From Rapana venosa (lineage: Eukaryota; Mollusca; Gastropoda; Neogastropoda; Muricidae): a stretch of DNA of 64,000 bases. The stretch is taken from NCBI GenBank assembly GCA_028751875.1, contig CM054154.1, positions 53,841,753 through 53,905,752 of the forward strand, read 5' to 3'. This document shows, one piece after another, positions 1-11,499 of the stretch. The position numbers and the translations under genes are program-made. The number at the start of each line of letters is the position of its first letter. Positions within the stretch are counted from its first letter, which is position 1. Below the pieces are notes generated by a model. The model saw only the letters and a program-made list of their open reading frames with translations, did no database searches and was not told the DNA's origin.

Positions 1-272
1 CCCTCTTCCACTTTGCCAAAAGCCTTCATTTGATTCTTTCAAATCTAGCCTCAAAACGCACTTATACTCTACTTGAGATCTTCCCCTGTTATCTGTTCCC
101 ACTTTTCAATAGCTACCTTCACCTCCACCACTCCCACCTAGGTGTGTTATGTGTATAAATTTGATATTTGTTTATCTTGATATTTGTGGATGGTTGCATG
201 CGTGTGCATGATTTGAATGCAAGCGCTTTGATTTGTTTACTTTACAAGATTCAGCGCTATATAAATTCCATA

Positions 273-305
<33 letters not shown>
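1..305 (+). mobile_element. 3' end of a LINE-type retroposon with (ATT)n tail
   Basis: Bases 2-76 read as the last codons of an open frame ending SFDSFKSSLKTHLYST and a TGA. A closing 'FKSSLKTHL' is familiar from C-termini of mollusc non-LTR reverse transcriptases (recognition from memory, not a search). Bases 77-273 are an AT-rich 3' untranslated part. The terminal stretch TTTACAAGATTCAGCGCTAT (241-260) is followed by ATAAATTCC and then about ten ATT units (274-305). The same terminal stretch occurs inverted at 738-768 before a different trinucleotide array, which supports it being the conserved 3' end of one family. Confidence 0.55.
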
Positions 306-306
<1 letters not shown>

Positions 307-409
307 CATACATACGGATTTTTTTCAATCAGATGAATGTCCTCAATCCACCTGTTGCAAAGTGTTCAACAGAAATGAGGAGGCAGTGAACAACAGCCGC
401 CGTTTTCTT

Positions 410-411
<2 letters not shown>

Positions 412-494
<83 letters not shown>

Positions 495-500
495 CACATG
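412..500. repeat. (GT)n microsatellite ending in (GC)n
   Basis: About 36 uninterrupted GT units are followed by a short alternating CG/CA stretch. Alternating purine-pyrimidine DNA of this kind can form Z-DNA. Long Cys/Val or His/Thr frames here are repeat shadows, not genes. Confidence 0.97.
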
Positions 501-637
501 CGTGTACACATGCTCGCATGCATACGCAAGCCAGCATATGCAGATATTGATGTGCTGTAATTAAACTCATTCCATTATTAATTCGCTTCCAAGATTTGTT
601 TTTAAATACAATGTGAAGTCTGTGTTTCTCTCTGCAG

Positions 638-639
638 AA

Positions 640-701
<62 letters not shown>

Positions 702-702
702 T

Positions 703-737
<35 letters not shown>

Positions 738-768
738 TGGAATTTATATTGCGCTGAATCTTGTAAAA
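638..768 (-). mobile_element. Retroposon 3' end with (TAG)n tail
   Basis: Read on the minus strand, 768-738 gives TTTTACAAGATTCAGCGCAA then TATAAATTCC, nearly identical to 240-268 on the plus strand. It runs directly into about 32 TAG units (737-640), with one interruption near 702. The two copies share the terminal sequence but carry different trinucleotide tails (ATT and TAG), so each array probably grew from the retroposon tail. Confidence 0.55.
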
Positions 769-1784
769 AAAACAACAACCCAACAACAACCAACAAATCG
801 AAACTCTTACTTTTCTGTTTTCTTTTTGTTCTGATTTGTTTGTGTGTTGTTTTTCATGAATGTTGTTCTAGGGTAGCTTGCTGTTTCAACAGGGAAGGAA
901 AACACATTTTTGCTGAACGTTATTAAGATTTCAACCGACCAGCCGCCAGAACCAATAAACAAGCCTCCAGAGATCGATTTTTAAAAACCATTAATTTGTC
1001 CCTTCCTCACAGAAACGTAATAAATCATGGGCTTTGATGAAAGGGGTTGGATTTCTGTTTCGTTTGGTGGCTATTTCCTGTATATATATGTCTTGGTTGC
1101 TGTTTTTTCCAAACTGTTATTGGCAGTTTTACTAGCGTTGAAAGCAGAAAGGGAATCTGTGAAGACCTTGTTTTCAAATCTGTTGTTGAATTCCAGCGTT
1201 GTGTTGGCATTGTTCCAGTTATAGATCGTAGCTGGATTAGGTGGAGGTAAAGAAATGTAAACAGTGGAGAAGCTTTTTTACTCTTTTAAAACGGTTGTTG
1301 TGTTGTTGGGTAGTTTTGTGTACAAGTGGGTGGGGGATCGAAACTTATTGAAAGAAAATGTTATGGAGAAATCGAAATTCTTGAGACTATAAGAATCTAT
1401 ACAGGTTTTGTAGAAAGAAAAGATGTGGGTAGATGTGTGTTGTTGCTTTTGATTTGTGTGTATGTGTGTGTGTGTTGTGTGGGGGGGGGGGGGGGGGTGA
1501 GGGGTACATGTATGTGTGTACGTGCATGTGTGTATATGTGGGTGTGTGTGCACTCTTAATATCATGAATACATCATAGGATTTTCCAATCAATTACGCAA
1601 ATGGAATGACGTGGCGTCAACGCTTCAGAAAACAACCTCCGTTACAGGACAACTTTTAAAAAAAGGTCTTTTATCTCCATCTTTAAAGTATGCACGCACA
1701 CACAATGGACTGGAGTTTTTGTTCCAGTTTGTTTTAAAAATGCCCGCAAAATCTCACAAGTTTACTGCTCTTTTGAGGTTCTTC

Positions 1785-1788
<4 letters not shown>
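769..1788. other. Intergenic; no gene recognised
   Basis: AT-rich sequence without a credible coding frame on either strand. It holds a short TG-rich tract from about 1,455 and a pure G17 run at 1,481-1,497 followed by degenerate GT-rich sequence to about 1,552. A TGACG box occurs at about 1,607 but has no supporting context. Confidence 0.6.

Positions 1789-1869
<81 letters not shown>
1789..1869. repeat. (GA)n microsatellite
   Basis: About 40 GA units with one phase slip near 1,820. Arg/Glu and Leu/Ser frames across it are repeat shadows. Confidence 0.97.
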
Positions 1870-1871
<2 letters not shown>

Positions 1872-2062
1872 CATCGGGTCGATTCCAAATTGGCGTCTCT
1901 GAACCAACCAACACGTAATAAATCGTGGAGTTTATCCAGAAGTCAGGGTTGTTGGGGTTTTTTTGTTGAGGTTTTTGTTGTTGTTGATTGTCATCATTGT
2001 TGTTGGCCATGAAACTGACAAAGCAAAGCTTTTAAGAGATTTTTTTGTGACGTGGATAGCTC

Positions 2063-2187
<125 letters not shown>

Positions 2188-2204
2188 TTTGGGTATTTGT
2201 TGTT

Positions 2205-2340
2205 GTTTGTTTATTTTAACGTTGTGTCCCTCTTGTTTGTTATTTGTTTATTTTAACGTTGTGTCCATCTTGTTTGTTATTTGTTGTTTGTTTATTGTAA
2301 CGTCGTGTCCCTCGTTACCCTGTCTGATATCAGGACCCAG
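2205..2340 (+). repeat. Three imperfect direct repeats around a TTTAACGTC motif
   Basis: TTTATTTTAACGTTGTGTCC occurs at 2,210-2,229 and 2,247-2,266, and a variant TTTATTGTAACGTCGTGTCC at 2,291-2,310. The spacings are 37 and 44 bases, with TCTTGTTTGTTAT linkers. The last copy continues into CTGATATCAGG, so 2,291-2,336 resembles the dispersed motif at 13,514, 27,341 and 53,691. No coding potential seen. Confidence 0.7.
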
Positions 2341-3238
2341 ATGCCGTTCAGCGAAAGAGCAGCGTTTTGTTGGAATAGGAAATGGGAAGAGAAAATGAGA
2401 GGGCAGATCTTGGAAAGTCTGTAATTGTTGTGTTGGTGGTGGTGGTGGTGGAAGAAGTGGTCGAATTTGTTTTTTCGTTGTATTGTTATTTTTGTTTGTT
2501 TTTCTTTGATTTTTTGGGGGGAAGGTGGATGTAAAGTTTATTTTTGTACAATGTATTCTTGTTTTTTTGTTGATTGTTTGCTTGCTTGTTGTCCATGCTG
2601 GCATTACTTTTGCTGTGCTCTGTTTGCTTGGTTTCTTAATTATTTTGTTTGTCTGTCTGTTTATGGATGCATGTGAAGTGACATCTGGTCAATTTGCTTT
2701 AGAAAAGTGAAGGAAAGGAAGAAAAGGGGAGCATAATAGTTTTGTAGAGAGAGTATGAGGATTATGTAGGGTTTTTTAACACCTCTCTCTCTATCTGTCT
2801 CTCTCTCTCCCTCTTTCCCTCTCTCTAACCCTCCGATTGTTCACATACCTATGTTTGAAAACTACACATCGCCATGAAGGCAAAAGGAATTTGCATTTCA
2901 TTGATAGTTACGCCACACCTGAAGAAAGAAACGTTGGTAAGACTAACTGAACAAAAAGTTGAAGGCTTCAGGATAAGCCAAAATTGTTGGAAGGATGATT
3001 CTAGACCCTTTTTGTTTTAAGGAAACTGCTTTATAGCAGTAATATAATTTTGCTTTGAATCAAAGTCTTCATTGTATCTGAAGTACATGACTTCTGATTT
3101 TTGTTAGAATATGTTGACCTTCTCTCCGTTAATTTGTAATGGATGTTAACTTGATGACAGCATAGCCAATCAAATGCGCAGCATGTTTTTTCATGTAAAA
3201 TAATCTGCGAGTCATATTTTTACACAATCAGATATTTT
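2341..3238. other. Intergenic; no gene recognised
   Basis: T-rich plus strand with a short TGG run near 2,432-2,453 and a pyrimidine stretch near 2,783-2,830. The frames here are short, low in complexity and lack recognisable domains. Confidence 0.55.
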
Positions 3239-3284
3239 TTGTGTGTGTGTATGTGTGTTTGTGTTTGTGTGTGTGTGTGTGTGT

Positions 3285-3326
<42 letters not shown>

Positions 3327-3352
3327 TGTGTCTGTGTGTGTGTGTGTGTGTG
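3239..3352. repeat. (TG)n microsatellite, interrupted
   Basis: TG units with TTTG, GGTG and TCTG interruptions, which suggests an older and partly decayed array. Confidence 0.95.
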
Positions 3353-3509
3353 TTTTCGCCGTTTGGTTTGTACGTTTACTTACAAACTGGCGATTTAATT
3401 ACAGCACTCGGTGGTCACTTGTATGCAAGTTATGATAGTTTGGTGTCATCGTGAAGAGAACTGCTTATATCTTAAGGAATACATGGAAGAATAAATCTTT
3501 TAAATATAT

Positions 3510-3542
3510 CTCTCTCTCGCTCGCTCTCTCTCTCGCTCGCTC

Positions 3543-3578
<36 letters not shown>

Positions 3579-3707
3579 CCTCCCTCTGTCTCTCTCGGCA
3601 TCACTCCACTTATAGATCTATGACCCCTCTTTACAGGGCGCTTGCCGGATGAAAAATAACAGTATGTCAATACTTATCTGTAACCCTATGGAATAAAGGT
3701 TATCAAT

Positions 3708-3749
<42 letters not shown>
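3510..3749. repeat. Two (TC)n arrays separated by a retroposon-like 3' end
   Basis: The arrays at about 3,510-3,596 and 3,709-3,747 flank 113 bases of unique sequence. That sequence ends GGAATAAAGGTTATCAATCAA at the start of the second array: an AATAAA signal followed by short-unit repetition, as at 35,881. This fits a 3' retroposon end whose tail became (TC)n, but no coding part is visible. Confidence 0.6.
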
Positions 3750-3750
<1 letters not shown>

Positions 3751-6399
3751 ACTCTGTCTCTCACTGTCTCTCTCTGCACGTACATGCAGGCATGTGTGCT
3801 GCATACGTTGATAGGATGGGGGTTTTGTGGGGCTTTCTCCCCTCGTTCCTCCGCGGGAGCTCCACGCTCACCAGAGGTGAGATTTTGCATAATAATGGGA
3901 CCGTTTTTTGCCCACGATTGAGGTAGCTGCATTCCGACCTCGGGGAGGTTGGTAGGTTTGATATGTTTGTTGACTACCTATTGATGCACCCTTGTGTGGG
4001 TGATCAGTCTGTTTAGAATTGACTCGTTTTATCATCAGATAATACGATACAGGTTTTATGGTTGAATCATTGTGAGAAATGTCATGGAACCTGCCTTTTG
4101 CATTGTCATAAAACAAAACGGGACGACGACGACGACAATAACAAAAACAACACACACATACCACCACCACCATCACCACCCACACCCACACACACACCTA
4201 CAAACACATTCACACACACGCACACACACAGCTGTTCCCTCAGTATATCCACACACATCTACGTTATTTCAAAGATACCCCCCTAAAAAAAAAAGGAAGC
4301 AAATCATTTTTAAGGCTGTTAGCGGAATTCCTGCAACCACCGCAAGAAGAGATCAGAAATCTCCAGAGATCGCTTGTCGAAACCGAATTGGGCGTGTCTC
4401 CCCATGGACATGTTATATATTATTAGAGGGGCTTTGGAGATGGGCACTTTCTTTTGTGTTTTGTTGTTGTTGTTTTTTGGGTGCAGTTTGTTGTCCGCCT
4501 CTTTGGCCAGACGCAGACCTGACGTGGCCAACCTCCAGAGATGGGTTCTTCAGACTGGATTGGCTCCACCATTGATCCCCTCCCCCTGCTGCTGTACTGC
4601 TTTAGCGTTCTCTTCGTCATGGGCCTTGTGGTACAACCACTCTGCAAAGAGCAGACAGTATGTGCAAGAACATGTTGTTGTTAATGTTGTTGTCGTTGTT
4701 GCTGATGTAGGGAATTCTTCAGCTTAACGCCATGGGGTCGCCAAGTTTTGCAGTATTGTCTCACTTATCCCACCTGGGAATCACTGTGTGACTGTAAAAT
4801 AATTGTGCCGGATGAGAGGAGTGTATGTATGACTGGTTTTGCTGTTGTTGTACCTCACTGATTTCAGAGGACATGTACTGCTTACAGGCAGCATATGAAT
4901 CGTGGATTTTAATTCAGACAATTTGGAAAGTTTATTTCTAGCAGTACCCAGCCTTGATACCGAAAACATAAACTCCTCTGCGCGTCTGCTCAGAATTGCT
5001 CCAGCAGTAACGCCTATAGCGCTAGGACAGCACGGGATGGTTATCAGCCTTTAGTGAATCTTGTTTTCTTCAGGAACAGAAACGGGTTGCAGGGAGAGAA
5101 AAGAACAGAATTGAAAGGATGACAAAAAAGAAAGATAGAATAGAATATGAGTTGTTGTCAGGTTTCTGTGTCTTTTGTTTTTATTTGCCCAAAGACAAGT
5201 AGATTAAAATCGCAGGAAGAGGAAAAAAAAGAAAAGAAAAATTAAAAAAGAAAGAATATATATATATAATGAACTGTTACCAGGTTGTAAGTGTCCTCGT
5301 TTCTGTGAGTGTTTGTACGTCTTGACTTGTTTGTTTGGTTTGGTGTGTTTCCTTTTGTTGTCGTTTTGTTTGCTTGGGTTTTGTTTCTTTTTGTTTTTCT
5401 TTTGGGGTTTTTTTGGTTTTTTTGTTTGTTGTTGGGTTGTTTTTTCGGGGGATGGGGGGGGGGGGGGGGGATGGGTGGCAGGCCTGTTTGAAAACTATGG
5501 AAACGTCATTTACATCTAGTTCTCTTTTTTCTGTTTGATTTGTATGATGGCTGGGTGCTTGACTTAGGACCGATAAGTGTCTTAATACTCTTTGTTTATA
5601 AATATATCACACCAATGAATAAAAACAAACCAAAAACAAAAACAAAACAGAAAAGGTTTTGTGCATGTATGATATTTTTGTCCATATCTCTGTTGATTTC
5701 TTTGCCTCAGAAGGGTGGATATTCCTAAACGCGTACACGTGCGTGCGTGCTTGCGTGAGTGCCTACGTGTGTGTGTATGCGCGCGCGTTCGTGAGTGAGT
5801 TTGTGCGCGCATATTTTACACACTCACCTCGACTTTCTCTGTCATTAGACAACACATTCACGCTCCATCAGTCAATCCTCATAAACAGATAACGTGCAGT
5901 TTATATGTCACGTGTTATCAAGAATCATCTAATGTTATAGCCAGCGTTGGCATGATGCTTTCGTAATGCCAGCAATTCTCCTACGAAGGATAACGAAGAA
6001 GAGGGCTGTTAAATTTATTCCTTTGACATTTTTTTCTGTCAGCAATGTGCATACAATCTCAACAGACGACTCGGAGTCTATGAAACAAGTGTGCAAGAAG
6101 AAATCAATGCTATTGTTAAAACTGATTTGCCACCGTTGTGCTAACATGTAAAGGAATGAGGTTTGACAAAAGAGTGTTTTTGGAGTTTATTTGATGGTCT
6201 TGAAACTAACAAAGTAAAATCTCTAAAGGCCTGTTCCTCTTGAAGGAACCTTTTTGCGTTTATTGCTGGTCTGGAAATTAACAGAGTAATTTTCAAAGGC
6301 ATTGCAGATGTTTTGCATCTTGCATCTTGTTGCAGCCAACAAGAAATTTCAATCCGCTGTGTTGTTACTTGGTTTTTTATCTGCCACCTCTGTGTCTCT
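3750..6399. other. Intergenic; simple repeats only
   Basis: No credible gene on either strand. The stretch holds a (CA)-rich tract (4,150-4,235), TTG-rich sequence (4,455-4,700), a T/G-rich stretch (5,300-5,450) ending in G17 (5,454-5,470), and mixed GT/GC alternation (5,735-5,812). The frames of 60-170 residues are compositionally biased and match no domain I know. Confidence 0.6.
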
Positions 6400-6433
6400 C
6401 CTTGTCTGTCGCCATCTGTCTGTGTCTCCCTCT

Positions 6434-6528
<95 letters not shown>

Positions 6529-6635
6529 TCTTGATTTGTCTCAGTCTGTCTCTATCTGTCTGTCTGCCTGCCTGCCTGTCTCTCTCTGTCTCTGTCTCTG
6601 TCTGTCTGTCTGTCTCTCTCTCTCTGTTTGTCCCC
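6400..6635. repeat. (TC)n / (TCTG)n pyrimidine array
   Basis: A long TC array with one CC slip passes into TCTG and CTGC tetranucleotides. Its right edge is the 5' truncation point of the LINE fragment at 6,637. Confidence 0.95.
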
Positions 6636-6636
6636 A

Positions 6637-8046
6637 TATCAGTAGAAGAAGTCACTCAGGCCATTAGGAAACTCAAGAAAGGTAAAAGTGGAATCGATAA
6701 TATTTCTGCTGAAATGCTACAGGCTGGTGGGGAAGAAGTACATTAATTTTATTTTTGACAAAACTATTCAATGCTATTTTTGACCAAGGTATTTTTCCGC
6801 AAGAAAGCTATTATCATTCCGATATTCAAAAAAGGGGATCCTGAAATGGTTCATAATTATAGAGGAATATCCCTACTTAGCATTATTTCAAAGTGTTACA
6901 CAACTATTCTAAACAAAAGACTGTACACATCGCTAGGAGATAATTATTTACTTTCAAATTCTCAAGCAGGATTTCGCAAAAACCACTCGACTGTTGATCA
7001 TATTTTTACATCGTATTCCACAGTGCAGAAATATTTTAGTAAAAAGGGCAAAAAGTTATATGTTGCATTTGTGGATTTTAGAAAAGCCTTCGACTCTTTT
7101 TGACATATCAAACTTTTAGAATGAATATACGATCAAGGGGTTAAAGGACAATTCTTTGCCTGTTTACAAGCTATGTATCAATCATTATTGTCGTGTATAT
7201 GCATAAACCATAAACTCTCAGAAATGTTTGAATGTCCTATTGGTGTACGGCACACAACATTGAAGAAAAGGGTAAACATGGTGCGTTGTTATTTCCAGAT
7301 TATATGGAGCTTTTCATATTGCTGTTTGCTGATGATGTTGCTTTATTTTCAACTACCCCAATGGGCCTTCAAATTCAACTAAATGTGTTGCATGAATACT
7401 GCAAAAAAATGAAGCTAAGTGTTAATTCTGAAAAGACAAAAGTAATAGTATTCAGAATAGGTGGTGGGGGTACTTGGGTGTGCATGAAAAATGGTTTTAC
7501 AATTCTAAGAAATTAGAAGTGGTTAATAATTACTGTTATTTGGGGTTTAGCTTTACAAATATGGTAAGTGTTAAAAGGGGTACTACACATTTAGCAGCAA
7601 AGAGGATAAAAGCAGTTTTACAATTCAATAAGGTGTTTCAAAAGTATAAAGAGATTACCTCGAATGTGTTCTTTAAAAAATTTTACACTAAAATTCGGTC
7701 AATATTATTATATTCATCACAAATATGGGGATTGCAGAGACTAGAGCACGTAGAAAAAGTTCATTAAATGGCATGTAAACGATTTCTAGGAGTCCCTGCA
7801 AGAGCACCAAATAAGATGGTTTATGGAGAGCTTGGAAGATACCCCTTATTTATTCACTCTTGTGTCAACTGCTTGAGATACTGGTTAAAACTGTTACAGA
7901 TGGATAGAAATAGATTACCCTATAAAGCTTACACGATGCTATTTGAATTGGATAGATCTGGAAAAGATTGTTGGGCTACAAGAGTAAGAGAACTCTCTGA
8001 ACTTTGAACAGTTTTAATATGTATATTGGCCTTAGGCCACAATACA
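6637..8046 (+). mobile_element. Family A LINE copy A1, 5'-truncated ORF2 (RT to C-terminus), frameshifted
   Basis: Broken reverse transcriptase of an APE-type non-LTR retrotransposon. In order, over three frames: the pre-RT segment EEVTQAIRKLKKGKSGIDN (6,648 on); the fingers segment with NYRGISLLSIISKCY and SQAGFRKNHSTVDHIF; the catalytic region YVAFVDFRKAFDS (stop just after, 7,101); the FADDVALFS motif with both catalytic aspartates (about 7,327); and the thumb and C-terminal part to 8,007. The 3' untranslated sequence has a palindromic TGGCCTTAGGCCA core (8,027-8,039). The 5' side stops at a pyrimidine array. Non-functional: at least four lesions. Confidence 0.85.
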
Positions 8047-8434
8047 CGGAGTTTGGGGGAAAGAGGAAAACCAATATACTGGTATGCAAACTGTGATCAA
8101 ACATGAAAACCAACAACCGATCCTTTGAGGCTCATATCTCGAACAAGGTTAGCATTTGATACACATTCATATCATACTGCATCAATATTTTAGATAGTAG
8201 ACATCAAAATCAGTATCAGTCAAAATGCAACATCACAATTCAGGATCTGGATCATACATGTAAATAAAAAGCTTTAACACACCCATCATTAACTGATATT
8301 TTGACACAGCAATTTCTTCCTTCTATTAATAGAATGAAAAATATATCTGGATAGATAATGACTACGTTCTCTATTTGATGTTATAAGTAAAACAGACAAT
8401 GGTATATTAATACATTCGGCCAAAAACTTATCGC
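8047..8434. other. Spacer between two converging LINE 3' ends
   Basis: AT-rich, without an open frame. It lies where copy A1 (plus strand) and copy A2 (minus strand) face tail to tail, so it probably consists of their 3' untranslated regions. Confidence 0.5.
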
Positions 8435-9060
8435 TTAGATCTGAGTACACTGGTCATTCGAACAAAAAATGGGCTTCGTTTTCGACTTTTGTTTTACAAA
8501 ATGGCAGAACTTTTCTTGATTATTAATACTGTGTCTATGAACATTATTCATAAGAGGCAAAACATTTAATCTAACCTGTGTAGTAGCAACTCGAAAACAG
8601 TAAATATCTATAAAGTCAATGTATTTCTCTTTTCCAAAGATAGTTTTGATTGATCTATAATTTTCATACCTCTCTTTATCTCTTATGGTTCCATGCCACT
8701 CTTGAATGAACATGTCTACTAATCTTTGCTTAAATACATGTAAAATAGCCTTTTCATCACCAACACTTTGTTGTAACCATACAATATTAAATCATGCTTC
8801 GCACAAAATTTCTCTTATTTTTGATACCCAGCATTCTTTTCCATTTTTATCTAGTTCCAGTAGCATTTGGTAGGCACTGTATGGCAATCTGCTTGAACTC
8901 ATTTGTAGTAACTTAAACCAGTATTTAATAACATTAGTATAATAGTTAATATAAAGAGGATACCTATCCAATTCACCATACACCGTTTTATTGGGTGTTC
9001 TTATTGGAACTGCTAAAAACCTCTTACTTGCTGACGTGAACTTTTTCAATATGGTCCAAT
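8435..9060 (-). pseudogene. Family A copy A2: ORF2 C-terminal region
   Basis: Two frames give the post-RT part: KRFLAVPIRTPNKTVYGELD with conserved YSAYQMLLELDKNGKECW (9,049-8,792), then MFIQEWHGTIRDKERYENYR to a degenerate cysteine/histidine tail (8,713-8,435). The same blocks occur in copies A1, A3 and A4, so this is the family's own C-terminus. It is separated from the RT part by frameshifts at about 9,060-9,480. Confidence 0.8.
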
Positions 9061-10641
9061 CTACTTAAACCCCATATTTCTGAATATATAACAAAATAGG
9101 CTGAACTTTAAAATCAAAAACCTTTTTAAAAAAACGTGCTTCCATTCATTTCTTTATACCTATTAAATGCTTTGTTTAACTGGATGACTGCTTCTTTACC
9201 TTTAATTACTAGTTTCTCAGTGCCAAACTTTGTACTAATCTTTGTTGTAAAAGTGAAACCTAAATAGCAATATTGATTAACTACGTCCAGCTTTACATCC
9301 TTATAAAACTATTGTTCATGTTTTTCTAAAAATCCCCCTTTTTCTAAATACCATGACCTTAGTTTTATCAATATTAACATTTAACTGCATGTTATCACAA
9401 TAAGTTTGCAGAATAATCACTTGCTGCTGTAATCCAAATGGGGTCTCTGAAAGTAAAGCTACGTCATCTGCAATTAGTAATATAAATAGTTAAAAAATAT
9501 CAGGCAGTATTTGGATTCCATGCCTGCCCTTTTCATGATTAGCCAACTGGTTGATGAACATTGTAAACAATGTAGGGCTTAGTACACAGCCTTGTCTTAC
9601 ACCTATTGGGCACTCAAAAAACTCTGACAATTCATCACTAACTCTGATACATGACACCAACGACATATACATAGCCGATAATGTAGCAAAGAACTTACCC
9701 CTTATACTTTGGTTTGCAATACATTCAAGAAGTTTTTCATGCCTGACTGAATCGAAGGCTTTCTTAAAGTCTACAAAAGCAACATAAAGCTTTTTGCTTT
9801 TCTTTGACATACATTTTTCGACCACTGCATAGAGGTTAAAAATCTGATCGACGGTAGAGTATTTTTTTCGAAAACCTGCCTGATTTTCACAAATGAAATC
9901 ATTATTTTCTAACCATTCATACAGTCTTGAGTTAAGTATGGATGTATAACACTTTGATAAGATGCTTAGCAGGGAAACGCCCCTGTAACTGTCTGCATTA
10001 TCTAAATATCCTCTCTTATAAATTGGTATTATCACAGCCTTTGACCAAACATGAGGATAAATACCCTTACTGAATATAGTATTGAAAAGCTTGATAAGAA
10101 AGTAATTAACCTCACTGCCACCATTTTTTAACATTTCAGCCATAATTCCATCAATTCCACTGGCTTTTCCACCCTTCAACTTATTTACAGCTCTACGTAC
10201 TTCTTCTTCAGATATCTCTTTGTTGAGTTCATGTTCACTCTCTTCAGACACATTAACATCTGTATGTACATGCTGATTAAGGGAAGTTTCATTACTTTGA
10301 AACACACTTTTAAAATGATTTACCCAGTCTGAAGTTTTTATATTATTTTTAAGTTTCTCTTTATCATTACAGCCCATACTTCTAAGTTCTTTCCAGCAAA
10401 GCGCTGAGTTAGAAATATTTGTAGTGAGAGACTCTACTTTTAGCTTTCTGAATGCTTGTCTTTTGGATTTTAATAACTTTTTATACTTTTTTCGTGATTT
10501 GACATACACAAGTCTGTTATCATCATTTTTTATTTTTCTAAAAATATTCAAAGCTTTTCTAGTTTCCATTTTTACTTGATAACACTCAGAATCAAACCAT
10601 TCTGACTGCTTTCTCTGTTTCTTGACAGTTTTCACTAACAT
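9061..10641 (-). pseudogene. Family A copy A2: ORF2 reverse transcriptase domain
   Basis: The longest intact piece of family A ORF2, 383 residues from 10,641 to 9,490. N-terminal basic linker (YKKLLKSKRQAFRKLKVESL); KLKGGKASGIDGIMAEMLKN; SYRGVSLLSILSKCY; NQAGFRKKYSTVDQIF; YVAFVDFKKAFDSVRHEKLL with the first catalytic Asp; VRQGCVLSPTLFTMFINQLA. A TAA stop follows PDIF at 9,490; the same frame goes on LFILLIADDVALLSE, so one nonsense change precedes the Asp-Asp box (IADD in place of the usual FADD). By family knowledge the enzyme makes cDNA by target-primed reverse transcription; this copy cannot make a full protein. Confidence 0.9.
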
Positions 10642-11338
10642 GCATTGGCTGGATTCCTTTAAACACTGGACGAAAAGATCTAAACCCTTATCTACATCAC
10701 TGTGAGTAAATCTACAGCCATTTTAATATTTTCTTGAATTATGTTACTACGTAGTGATCTAATGATGTCCTCTTTCTTATCTCTTTCCAGACAAGTTTTT
10801 CTGTATCAATATTTGTCTCTTTGCTCTCTTCTTTATTATTATCTTCAATTATGTCATCATTCCTGTTAATCGTCATAACAATTGGTAAGTGATCGGATTC
10901 AGTCACGTTTTTATATCAATGGCAACAATACTTACAGTTAAAAATAACTTGCAAGAAAGAACAAAATAATCAACAGTACTGGCTCCTGAAGGTCAGATAT
11001 ATGTAAAACCATCATCAAATTTCGATTGACACAGACCATTCAGTATCATACAATCAAACATGTTACATATTTCAAGAAATTGTCTGCCAAATACGTTTGT
11101 ATTGTTATCTTGAGAATTCCTCAAAAACTCATCAGTGGTAGAGTATGTTACATCAAAATCAAAATTATCATCACAAAATGAATAGTTATCATTCGAAGTT
11201 CTAGCATTGAAATCTCCCATTAAACTAAGGTAAAAATCGTCATTTGAGTCCTGCAGGTCTAGTATTCATTGTTCCAACATTTCCATCCCATATCCATTTT
11301 GCTGAAGTGTCCAGAACATGGAATCATGAGGTGGAATT
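10642..11338 (-). pseudogene. Family A copy A2: APE-type endonuclease, 5'-truncated
   Basis: Minus-strand reading from about 11,338: TIPPHDSMFW, then a stop in an otherwise conserved helix, then the catalytic block MGDFNARTSND (11,220) with GDFN, and LEICNMFDCMILNGL. A second part (10,970-10,860) holds the strand before the terminal SDH box, read as ESDHLP-like with frameshifts. Truncation falls at about 11,338, so the first EN strand (the NVNGL block of copies A3, A4 and E) is missing. Confidence 0.8.
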
Positions 11339-11342
11339 GTCA

Positions 11343-11358
11343 CTTGGTTCTTTGAAGA
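11343..11358. other. 16-base palindrome GGTTCTTTGAAGAACC
   Basis: A 6-base-pair stem (GGTTCT/AGAACC) with a 4-base loop lies immediately outside the 5' truncation point of LINE copy A2. The size matches the 3' stem-loop of replication-dependent histone mRNAs, but the loop (TTGA, or TCAA on the other strand) lacks the usual U at position 3 and no histone frame is present. Confidence 0.5.
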
Positions 11359-11425
11359 ACCAACTCTTTGTTTTGAAAACACTCCAGTGGACGTAGAACG
11401 CTGACCGAAATGCCAAGAGTTGGTT

Positions 11426-11429
<4 letters not shown>

Positions 11430-11463
<34 letters not shown>
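11430..11463. repeat. (CT)n microsatellite
   Basis: About 17 CT units between the TATA-like box and the palindrome of the 11,343-11,690 island. Confidence 0.95.
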
Positions 11464-11467
<4 letters not shown>

Positions 11468-11499
11468 CCTCTCCTCCCCTCCAGCGCGATGACAACCCC

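Noticed and set aside
613..834. Open frame of poly-tyrosine (and poly-Ser/poly-Val in the other frames) over the CTA array
   Set aside because: Any trinucleotide array gives open frames. No start context or non-repeat domain.
5309..5538. Gly/Phe/Leu-rich frames of about 65 codons at the G17 run
   Set aside because: Low-complexity T/G sequence, open in all three frames, no signal or domain pattern.
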